A stretch of DNA of 64,000 nucleotides from assembly GCA_963565915.1 (NCBI GenBank), contig OY751495.1:3906001-3970000 (forward strand), read 5' to 3'. The stretch's first letter is position 1, and the number at the start of each line of letters is the position of its first letter. The notes under the pieces were generated by a model. It was not told the origin of the DNA, ran no database searches, and saw only the letters and a list, made by a program, of their open reading frames with translations. This document shows positions 30,429-39,986 of the stretch, piece after piece. Source of the stretch: Entoloma clypeatum (Eukaryota > Basidiomycota > Agaricomycetes > Agaricales > Entolomataceae). Made by a program: the position numbers and the translations under genes.

Positions 30429-33400
30429 CCCCCCCATATTTAGTACATACTTCTAAATACATCTTTACTTTTTCCCACATATATATATAGGTACTCTGTT
30501 TCGCCTAGTTTTTTATCAATCCGAAGTACGGGATAAACTTGGAAAAGAGGATTTTTCCCAGATTCTCAGTTAAAAGGTCTGCAGGGTTGTTCACTCCTTC
30601 AATGAATTCGACCGTAATTATCCCTTCGGAGACTTTTTCTCTCATGAAGTGGAATCACATGTCAATGTGCTTGGATCGCTTCTCAGTTACAGGGTTGGAT
30701 GGAGGGAATTGGGATCGGAAAGAGCGGAAGCGTTGAGTAGAGCGGTAGTACGGATGGGTTCAACGCAGTCCTCAGGCCGTACAGAGTCCTGTGGACTGCC
30801 CGCTAATTTTTTGTTTCGTCCGTGGTCTTGGCTTGGGCAGCGCGCGCCTTAGCCTTAGAGGCGGAGGACGAAGACTTCAGGCAATCTTTCGCGATGTGTC
30901 CAGCTTTGCCACAAAACATACAGAGGTTGTTGTCAAAACGGCGTTTGCGTTCCTCCGGAGTTAGCTTTCCGTCTTTTCCGAGTTTGTCGGAGATGTCGGA
31001 CTTGGGAGCGGAGGAAGGCTTCGACTGTTTGCCCTGGTTCTGTGTCTGTGGTTTGGCTTTGGAGTTTTTATCAGAGTTTGCGGAGGGGGTTTTAGCTTCG
31101 GATTAAAGACGGAGCCATTGTTATCTCCATAGATCGGGACTGATCCGATCTGCATCCCAAGTTCGGCAAGCATGCTTCTAAGCCATGTCACTGCGTGACT
31201 GCAATCTGATAGCGCCATGTATTCTGCTTCCGTGGAAGAGAGGGCAATGGTTTTTTGCGCCGATGAAACCCATGTTACTGCTCCAGATGCCAGCGATACA
31301 AAGTAACCAGTGGTGGACTTCCTGGTGTTTTCGTCTGACGCCCAATTTGTTGCCTTCAAATACCTGCAAATATCCCTTGCCACTTCTAAATGGCATTTGG
31401 TAGGGTTTGCGGAAAATTGTGACATTTTGATCACGGCGAAACAAATGTTGGGTCTTGTCCCGATCATTAAGTACAATAATGATCCGATGACGGATTGGTA
31501 CTTGGATCTGAGTTCTGCATTGGGTTCATCTTCAGACTTCATGGGTTTGTAGCCCGTCGGGAGTGGGGTATGGGTGGCATTAGATTCGCTCATCCCCATG
31601 CGTGCGAGAATTTTCTCAAGGTAGGGTACTTGATCAATGAAGATCCTCTTCCCACGTTGCCTTATTTGGATAGAGAGAAATTCTTTTGGTTCCCCATCAG
31701 GGACTAGGTGGCCTAGGTCCCTATATTCCCATGTTGTCATGAAGGCCTTCTTCTTTTCCAGCGTGTATTCCCGGTTTGTGCCGAGAAAAGCAGAGTCATC
31801 GACATAAATGACGGCGATCACAGTTTCCCCATTGGTACTTGTGTGAATAAAAACTCCCGCATCGGAGTGAAGCCGGACAAAGCCGAGCTTTTTCATGGAG
31901 GAATCAAGTTCCCTCCACCAGGCTAATGCGGCCTGCTTGAGTCCGTATAGGGCTTTGTATAGTCGGTACACGAGGTTTTCTTTCCCTTTTACTATGTAGC
32001 CCTCAGGCTGTCGCATGTAAATTACCTCACGGAGTGTTCCATAGAGGAAGGCTGCTGAGACATCCAAGAGTGTCATGAACCACCCTTCAAGGGCTGTCAA
32101 TGCCAGAATTAATCGGACGGTCTCGTATCTCACTACTGGCGAGAAGATCTGATCGAAGTCAATCCCTTCTACCTGTGAGAAACCTTTTGCAACAAGGCGC
32201 GCTTTCAAACGCCCGTCGGATTTTTCGTTGTAAACCCATTTGTTCCTTAGAGCTTTCCTCCCTGTAGGTAGGGGTACTAATTCCGTGATCACCCCGCGGC
32301 TTTTGAGCATGTCTAGCTCTTTTCGTGCTGCCGCATACCAATCTTCTTTGTTCGGAAGAGAGTATATGTCTTTGTGTGACATTTCGATGATGCCTACTTG
32401 GATGGAGATTGCCTCCATCAGGAGATCGTTCATCCATGCCGTTTGACCGCCCAATCTACGTCTTCGATCCATTTTTTCAAGATCAGAAGCAGGGGTGTCT
32501 TCCCCATAGATGCTGTCTGGCATTCTCCGAACTCATCGTTCCCTGATCGGTCGATCTGGTACTTGCTCGGGCTCTGGAGTGGGTACTCGTGGCTCGTCAT
32601 CGGGCTCGCTACGTGGCAAATCATTGTCTGATTCAGGGTGATCCTGTCCAGTGGGAACAGGGTCGTGAGGTTTTTCGTAATGACTGTCATTGTCATCGTT
32701 TCCGGGGATGAGGTCCTCAAACTCATCAGCCGGTTCTGGGTTTTCCATTTCTGGATGGTTTTCTGGCAAAGGGTCGATGTGGCATCTTGGGTACTTGCTT
32801 TCATCAAAGATAGCTTTCCCACCCATGAAAATTGTATTAGTCTCAGGATCCATGAAACGGTATCCTTTGACCCCTGGCTTCGATCCGAGATAAATATCAA
32901 TCGAGATCTAAATTCCAGGGAATTTCTACGTTTTTCTTTTGGGATATACACATATGCTTGACATCCGAAGACTCTGATGCTTGACATATCGGGAATCTCA
33001 TTGGTCACCCTGAAGTAAGGGGTATTCCATTCGAGACGCTGCATGGGCGTTCTGTTGTAGAGAAAAGCTGCATGTTCCAAACAGAATTCCCACCACATAG
33101 GGGGTAAGCATGCGTCGAAGCGTAAAGCCTGAGATTTTTCCCATAGGGTTCGATTTATCCGTTCTGCTCTACCATTCTGCTGGTGCTGATATGGGAGCGT
33201 GATGTCAATCAGAATTCCATGATCGGCAAGTACATCCTTGTATTCGTTGAATTCTCCACCTCCATCAACTCGCCACTTTTTAGGAGTAGCAGCAAATTGA
33301 TTCTGGATTATCGCAAGAAATTGTCATAGTGCCATAACGGCATCTGACTTCTTTCTAAGCAAGACGACCCAGACGTGGGATGAAAAATCGTCCAAAAACG

Positions 33401-34257
33401 TAAGGAAATATTTATATTTATGGTATGATGCCGTTGATATCTGTTTGAGATCAGAATGGATCAGATCAAAGGTTTTTGTTGCCCTTGTTATCGAATTGGG
33501 ATACGATTGATTAGGCATTTTCCCTTTGAGGCAGCCTGTGCAACTTTCCTGTGATTTTTCACGTACTAGTGTTTCAGGTACCCCTTTGGTACTGGTGGGA
33601 ATCTTTCGGAGCGCTTGATCATTTGGGTGACCAAGACGCTTGTGCCATGTTTCGACAGTGATTTCGCTTGAGATCGCATGGATCTGATCATAGCGTATTT
33701 CAGTGTCTAACCAGTAAATGGTTTGACCAAGGATGTGAGGGGTAAACTGGATTTTGCTCAGCCCTTTGGAGATGTTGATTTCTCCACGAGTCCCGTCTAC
33801 TTTGTAACCATGGTTAAGAAAGACGCCTAAGGACAATAGGCGTGTGTCCATGTCCGGGATGTAGAATACTGGTCTGAGAAGATGGGTTCTAACTTCCCCA
33901 TTTAGGGTGTGCCGTACTGGAACGGCCCCAACTCCGAGTATTTCCAGTTTCTTTCCTTTAGCAGCAGTTTGGACGAATCGCTTGACCGTGAGAGGTCTAT
34001 AGTATGCGAAGTCTTTGAACTCATGCGTAAAGTGTAGAGAGGCACCGGAATCTAATATCCATTGTGCACGTTCTTTTTCCTTACAATGTGTACAAGAGGC
34101 GAAATGTTTAATATATTTTTTGTGTAGATCACTGCTAATGTGATCTACGCACTCTGTACTGGTACTGGCTAATATATCATACATCTGTTGAGAGGTATTA
34201 TTAGCATTCCGCAATTGGTAAGGTTTGAGAAAATGTTCTGACGAACCATCAAGTTCA
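30429..34257 (-). pseudogene. Copia pol copy 1, no gag, with captured foreign gag piece
   Basis: Blocks on the minus strand: 34257-33324 (protease DSGASLHF, integrase finger HKRLGHPNDQAL and CTGCLKGK, core FDLIHSDLKQ), 33323-32530 (core Glu region, linker), 32523-31103 (RT with VIYVDDSAFLG, RNase H) and 30700-30520 (C-terminus). Here the gag end reads straight into pol (CVDHISSDLHKKYIKHFAS) without a frameshift. Defects: a TGA near 33328, a frameshift near 32880, loss of the first RNase H Asp segment (ATNWASDEN replaces ATK...DSDWASDEN) and an insert at 30702-31103. The 5' end is cut exactly at LTR2. Confidence 0.85.
30702..31103 (-). other. Captured gag fragment with zinc knuckle inside copia pol
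   Basis: Relative to copy 2 (34840-34850), about 400 extra bases sit in the pol 3' region. On the minus strand they encode [34 protein letters not shown] and a Ser/Lys/Ala tail ending ETKN and stop. This is a CCHC Gag end of gypsy type. The copia Gag next door has no such knuckle, so the piece is foreign. A GGAT at both edges is possible microhomology. Confidence 0.8.
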
Positions 34258-34566
34258 TGTTGAAGTTCCACCTGGGCGCTAGCCACAGGTGTACTGAGCA
34301 ACATAGCTACAGTGGAAGTACTCTACGATACCGCTATGGTCACTTACATGGTTTGGAGGGGTAAGGCTGGTGAGAGCGGTTGAGGCTGGTAAGAGCGATG
34401 GAGCTGGTTAAGAGTCAAGAGACAACTTATTGATATTGACAGGTTCCTGGTCTTATATACCGTACTACTGTTTGTACCAACCAAACAAGTATGTAATGAA
34501 GATATGTAAAGGTCACGTGATGTAATCTAATCTAATCTAATCTACATGATGGGAAAAGTTTCAACA
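34258..34566 (-). repeat. Copia LTR2 (middle)
   Basis: 309 bases. Differs from LTR3 by about four bases (ATTGAT, AGGTTC, ACATG). No target duplication flanks it (GTTCA versus CCCCC), so it joins two internal regions and is not an independent insertion. Confidence 0.95.
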
Positions 34567-37500
34567 CCCCCCCATATTTAGTACATACTTCTAAATACAT
34601 CTTTACTTTTTCCCACATATATATATAGGTACTCTGTTTTGCCTAGTTTTTTATCAATCCGAAGTACGGGATAAACTTGGAAAAGAGGATTTTTCCCAGA
34701 TTCTCAGTTAAAAGGTCTGCAGGGTTGTTCACTCCTTCAATGAATTCGACCGTAATTATCCCTTCGGAGACTTTTTCTCTGACGAAGTGGAATCGCACGT
34801 CAATGTGCTTGGATCGCTTCTCAGTTACAGGGTTGGATGCGATGAAGACGGAGCCGTTGTTATCTCCGTAGATCGGTACTGATCCAATCTGCATTCCAAG
34901 TTCAGCAAGCATGCTTCTCAGCCATGTTGCTGCGCGACTGCAGTCTGATAACGCCATATACTCTGCTTCTGTGGAAGAGAGGGCGATGGTCTTTTGCGCC
35001 GATGATACCGGTAGACCTCCTCGTGTTTTCATCTGACGCCCAGTCGGAGTCTGTGAATGCATAGATTCCTTTCCCTGAGTCACCATCATACATGATTGCG
35101 TAATTCTTTGTCGCTTTCAGATACCTGCAAATATCCCTAGCCACTTCTAAATGGCGTTTGGTGGGATTTGCGGAAAATTGTGACATTTTGATCACGGCAA
35201 AACAGATGTCTGGCCTTGTTCCAATCATCAGATATAGAAGTGATCCGATGACGGATTGGTACTTTGATCGAAGTTCTGCATTGGGTTCATCTTCGGACAT
35301 CATGGGTTTGTAGCCCGTAGGAAGTGGGGTATGGGTGGCGTTAGATTCGCTCATCCCCATTCGTTCGAGTATTTTCTCAAGGTAAGGTACTTGATCGATG
35401 AAGATACGTTTCCCGTGTTGCCTTATTTGGATAGAGAGAAATTCTTTCGGTTCCCCATCAGGCACAAGGTGCCCTAGGTCCCTACATTCCCATGTGGTCA
35501 TGAAGGCCTTCTTTTTCTCTAGCGTATATTCCCGGTTTGTGCCGAGAAAAGCAGAGTCGTTGACATAGATGACGGCGATTACAATTTCCCCGCTGGTACT
35601 TTTGTGATTGAACACTCCCGCATCGGAGTGAAGCCGGACAAAGCCGAGCTTTTTCATGGAGGAATCAAGTTCCCTCCACCAGGCTAATGCGGCCTGCTTA
35701 AGTCCATATAGAGCTTTGAATAGTTGGTACACGAGGTGTTCTTTCCCTTTTACTATGTAGCCCTCAGGCTGTCGCATGTAAATGACTTCACGGAGCGTTC
35801 CATAGAGGAAGGCTGATGAGACGTCCAAAAGTGTCATGAACCACCCTTCAAGGGCTGTCAATGCCAGTATTAGTCGGACGGTTTCATATCTTACGACTGA
35901 TGAGAAGATCTGATCAAAGTCGATCCCTTCTACCTGTGAAAAGCCTTTTGCGACGAGACGTGCTTTCAGGCGGCCGTCGGACTTTTCGTTGTAAACCCAT
36001 TTGTTCCTTAGAGCTTTCCTTCCTGCAGGCAGGGGTACTAGCTCTGTGATCACCCCGCGGCGTTTGAGCATGTCTAGCTCTTTGCGTTCAGCCGCATACC
36101 AGTCTTCTTTATTTGGAAGAGGGTATATGTCTTTATGGGACATGTCGACAATGCCAACTTGGACTGATATCGCCTCCATCAGGAGGTCATTCATCCATGC
36201 CGTTTGACCGCCCAATCTCCGTCTTCGATCTAATTTTTCAAGATCAGACGCTGGAGTGTCTTCCCCATAGATGCTTCCTGGCATCTTCCGAACTCGTCGT
36301 TCCCTGATCGGTCGATCTGGTACTTGCTCAGGTTCCGGAGTGGGTACTCGCGGTTCGTCATCAGGCTCACTGGCAGGCAATTTGTTGTCTGATTCAGGTT
36401 GATCCTGTTCAATGGGAAGTGGGTCATGAGGTGTTTCGTTGTGACTGTCGTCGTCATTGCTGCCGGGAATGAGATCCTCAAACTCATCAGCCGGCTCTGG
36501 GTTTTCCATTTCTGGGTGGTTTTCTGGCAACGGGTCGATATGGCATCTAGGGTACTTGCTTTCATCAAAGATAGCTTTCCCTCCCATGAAAATCGTGTTG
36601 GTCTCAGGATCCATGAAGCGGTATCCTTTGACCCCTGGTTTCGATCCGAGATAAATCATCAATTGGGATCTTGATTCCAGGGAGTTCCTACGTTTCTCCT
36701 TTGGGATATATACATATGCTTGACATCCAAATACTCTGACGCTGGACATGTCGGGGATCTCATTGGTCACCCTGAAGTAAGGGGTTTTCCATTCAAGACG
36801 CTGCATGGGGGTTCTGTTGTAGAGAAATGCTGCATGTTCCAAACAGAATTCCCACCACATAGGGGGTAAGCATGCATTGAAGCGCAGTGCCTGAGATTTT
36901 TCCCATAGTGTTTGATTGATCCGTTCTGCTCTACCATTCTGCTGGTGCTGATATGGGAGCGTGACGTCGATCAGAATTCCATGATCGGCAAGTACATCCT
37001 TGTATTCGTCAAATTCTCCACCTCCATCAACTCGCCACTTCTTAGGGGTAGCGGCAAATTGGTTCTGGATCATTGCAAGAAACTGTCTTAGTGCCGTGAT
37101 GGCACCAGACTTTTTCCTAAGCAAGACGACCCAGACATGAGATGAAAAATCGTCCAAAAATGTGAGGAAGTATTTGTACTTGTGGTACGATGCCGTGGAT
37201 ATCTGTTTCAGGTCTGAATGAATCAGATCAAAGGGTTTGACAGCCCTCGTCATTGAATTGGGGTATGACTGATTTGGCATTTTCCCTTTGAGGCACCCCG
37301 TGCAGGTTTCCTGTGATTTCTCACGTACTAACGTTCTGGGTACTCCTTTGGTACTAGTGGGAATTTTATTGAGCGCCTGGTCATTTGGGTGGCCAAGGCG
37401 TTTATGCCAGGTTTCAACAGTGATTTTGCTAGAGATCGCGTGGATTTGGTCATAGCGTATTTCAGTGTCTAGCCAGTAAATGGTTTGTCCGATGAAATGA

Positions 37501-37907
37501 GGCGAAAACTGTATTTTGTTCAGCCCTTTAGAGATATTAATTTCTCCACGCATTCCATCAACTTTGTAACCATGGTTGAGGAAGACGCCTAGGGACAATA
37601 GACGTGTGTCCATATCCGGAATATAAAATACCGGTCGTAGGAGATGGGTTTTAGTTTCCCCATTTAGGGTATGCCGTACTGGAACGGCCCCAACTCCGAG
37701 TATCTCCAGTTTCTTTCCCTTTGCAGCTGTTTGGACAAATCGCTTAGCCTTGAGAGGCCTGTAGTATGCAAAGTCCTTGAACTCATGGGTAAAGTGTAAT
37801 GAGGCACCGGAGTCTAAGATCCATTGTGCGCGTTCTTTCTCCTTACAGTGTGTGCATGACGCAAAGTGCTTTGTATATTTTTTATATAGATCGCATACAT
37901 TCTGCAC
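34567..37907 (-). pseudogene. pol: Copia pol copy 2 (about 1,000 aa open, then frameshift)
   Basis: Open from 37907 to 34902. Protease WILDSGASLHFTHE; integrase finger and core HSDLKQI, DGGGEFDEY and NGRAERINQTL (D,D35E); RT DVSSAFLYGTLREV. The active site reads VIYVNDSAFLG, so the first catalytic Asp is Asn; copy 1 keeps VIYVDDSAFLG. RNase H has IYAFTDSDWASDEN but then loses about 45 bases (the TGYFVSLASGAVTW segment of copy 1) and shifts frame. The C-terminus continues at 35015-34643. A 14-base deletion relative to copy 1 at the gag junction puts pol out of frame with gag. Confidence 0.85.
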
Positions 37908-39315
37908 TAGTACTAGCTAATATTTTACACGTCTGAAAGGAGGTGTTATTAGCTTTCCTTAATTGGTCAGATTCAGGAGAGGGAGATGACGAACCGTCAA
38001 GTTCAATAAGCCCATCTTCGAATTGATCCGGCCCCATACGCTCGCTCTGATGGTCTATGTCCATCATCCTAAGGGTTTGGTCCAGCGGCGGAGTAACTCG
38101 ACGCTGCTTGGACGGTCTTTCGTCTTCTTCTGGGATAATCATATCCAGAATGCGAAGGTTTGACCCTGAGGGGCGAGCACCAATGCCGCGCGCGAGTTTG
38201 CGAACATGGTCGTTCTTTTTCCACACGGACGGTTTTCCAGATGGAAGTCCAGTGTACTGGGAAGGAGGCGGGTTCATATGCTGCAGGAGCGACTGCATTT
38301 TTGCGGAATCGGGCTGGGCGGTACTTGTCGTTTTCCCGCGACCAGTGACGGTGGTGAAGGACGGTGCCGGAAGAGGAGGGAAGTGGATGGCGGGAGCAAC
38401 AAACTCAACCGTTTCCTCCACATGTTCGGACGCGTTGTCCGCAGTGTTGGCGTTTTTCTTCTGATTGCGCCATCGTCCTTTTCCCTTCTTCTTTTCAGAA
38501 GCGGTACTATGGTCGGTCGAGTTAGGCTGCTCGTCAGCATCGTTCTGCGAGGTACTCGGCTTTTGCTGCTTTTCCCATTTGGGGTCCTGCCCCTTGCGCT
38601 TTGTCCCAGAGATTTTCCGGGCCTGCTCATTGGACGCACGAGTAGACCCGACCGAATACTTGCGCCTGTACTCCGAGATGATACTCTCGGCGACGGCTTT
38701 GTAGGTGAAATCGTCGGCGTCGTAGACCTGGAAAAGGGCGGTGGAGAGTGACGACCAGGTGTCAGGAATCGCATTGGCCAGGATCATTGCCTGCATCAGA
38801 TCGGGGACGACAAATTTCGAGTCGGCGAGCCGAGCAAAAAGAGACCCCAGGCGTTCGATTTCAGGTACGGGGTCGCGTCCAGACAGTTTGAAGGTGGCGG
38901 CGGTCTTGAAGTCGCCGAATATGACGGCCGGGGATACCTTGGAGTAGTTATCTTTCAGTGATTTCCACGCGTCAAGTGCCGAGGTGCTGTCCTTGATGTG
39001 GCGTCTGATCGCCTCAGAGACTTTCAGGCGTATCGCCCCGAGAGCTACGTTGTCGTCCCTGATCCAGGCTTTTTCTTCCTTATGGAAGCCGGGCTGGTCG
39101 ATCGTGGTAGTCAGCACAGGGGGACCAGCAGCAGTGGCCCCAGGGGTGGAGACCGTGGTGGTGAAGTCAGCGATCACGGGATGAGTGATGTCGCCAGAGA
39201 CAATGCGCCAGACTCCTTGATGGAGGAGGTAAGACTTCATTTTTTCGGCCCAGCTCTGGTAGTCGATACCGTCGAAGGGGGTGATGATGTCAAGAGCAGA
39301 GCGAGAGGTAGACAT
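37882..39315 (-). CDS. gag: Copia Gag (477 aa), no zinc knuckle
   Basis: ATG at 39315. The N-terminal half (about 1-230) has the copia Gag pattern: FDGIDYQSWAEKMKSYL, DAWKSLKDNYSKVSP and LFARLADSKFVVPDLMQAMI. A Lys/Gln/Ser-rich linker and a Pro/Ser-rich C-terminus follow. There is no CCHC knuckle. Gag packages element RNA in the cytoplasm. It ends AECMRSI and stop at 37882. By comparison with copy 1, the intact family reads Gag-Pol as one polyprotein; here a 14-base deletion near 37890 makes the stop. Confidence 0.85.
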   Translation of the reverse strand: MSTSRSALDIITPFDGIDYQSWAEKMKSYLLHQGVWRIVSGDITHPVIADFTTTVSTPGATAAGPPVLTTTIDQPGFHKEEKAWIRDDNVALGAIRLKVSEAIRRHIKDSTSALDAWKSLKDNYSKVSPAVIFGDFKTAATFKLSGRDPVPEIERLGSLFARLADSKFVVPDLMQAMILANAIPDTWSSLSTALFQVYDADDFTYKAVAESIISEYRRKYSVGSTRASNEQARKISGTKRKGQDPKWEKQQKPSTSQNDADEQPNSTDHSTASEKKKGKGRWRNQKKNANTADNASEHVEETVEFVAPAIHFPPLPAPSFTTVTGRGKTTSTAQPDSAKMQSLLQHMNPPPSQYTGLPSGKPSVWKKNDHVRKLARGIGARPSGSNLRILDMIIPEEDERPSKQRRVTPPLDQTLRMMDIDHQSERMGPDQFEDGLIELDGSSSPSPESDQLRKANNTSFQTCKILASTSAECMRSI

Positions 39316-39677
39316 TGTAGATGAATCTAAGAAAGGGTTCCCAATCAGTGATGTGTTATGAATATGATTTAAGAAAACAATTAAATGATTCCTTATGACA
39401 TATTCCCTTTAGGAATAGCGGTCACGGGAAAACCCTTTATATGTCGGAAACATATAAGGTGCGATCAACGTTTCCACATGGAGTGTACTAGGTCAATCCC
39501 CTTAGGGACGTCTCATGACAGGTACTTGTCGTAATGACGTTCCCAGGTTCATATGTGAAGAAGTAAGACTCAGAACCTAGATCTTTCGATCGGTTCTTTG
39601 CCAACCAGGGTAGAGTGGGCAGGTACTCGCTGTTGCCAGCGTTTCCCAAGTCCCTCTGCTATCTGGGGCCCATAACC
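39316..39677 (-). other. Copia leader
   Basis: 362 bases between the PBS side of LTR3 and the gag ATG, with no ORF. Confidence 0.7.
39660..39677 (-). promoter_or_regulatory. Half-tRNA(iMet) primer binding site
   Basis: Directly after LTR3 the minus strand reads GGTTATGGGCCCCAGATA. GGTTATGGGCCC is complementary to the anticodon arm of eukaryotic initiator tRNA (GGGCCCAUAACC), as in Drosophila copia, where a cleaved half-tRNA is the primer. No match to a tRNA 3' end is seen. Confidence 0.7.
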
Positions 39678-39986
39678 TGTTGAAGTTCCACCTGGGCGCT
39701 AGCCACAGGTGTACTGAGCAACATAGCTACAGTGGAAGTACTCTACGATACCGCTATGGTCACTTACATGGTTTGGAGGGGTAAGGCTGGTGAGAGCGGT
39801 TGAGGCTGGTAAGAGCGATGGAGCTGGTTAAGAGTCAAGAGACAACTTGTTGATATTGACAGTTTCCTGGTCTTATATACCGTACTACTGTTTGTACCAA
39901 CCAAACAAGTATGTAATGAAGATATGTAAAGGTCACGTGATGTAATCTAATCTAATCTAATCTATGTGATGGGAAAAGTTTCAACA
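39678..39986 (-). repeat. Copia LTR3 (5' LTR of complex)
   Basis: 309 bases with TG...CA ends. A GGTATATAAG box on the minus strand (near 39875) is a likely promoter. Followed by TCGGT, the target duplication. Confidence 0.95.

Larger units (their letters stand above)
30120..39986 (-). mobile_element. Three-LTR Ty1/copia complex
   Basis: On the minus strand: LTR3, leader, gag, pol (copy 2), LTR2, pol lacking gag (copy 1), LTR1. The outer ends share the perfect 5-base duplication TCGGT (30115-30119 and 39987-39991). The three 309-base LTRs differ from each other at only four or five positions. Each copy has its own inactivating changes. One tandem unit of two elements sharing the middle LTR is the simplest description. 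Confidence 0.9.

Noticed and set aside
34258..34566. LTR2 as an independent solo LTR insertion
   Set aside because: No target duplication at its edges and copia internal sequence on both sides.
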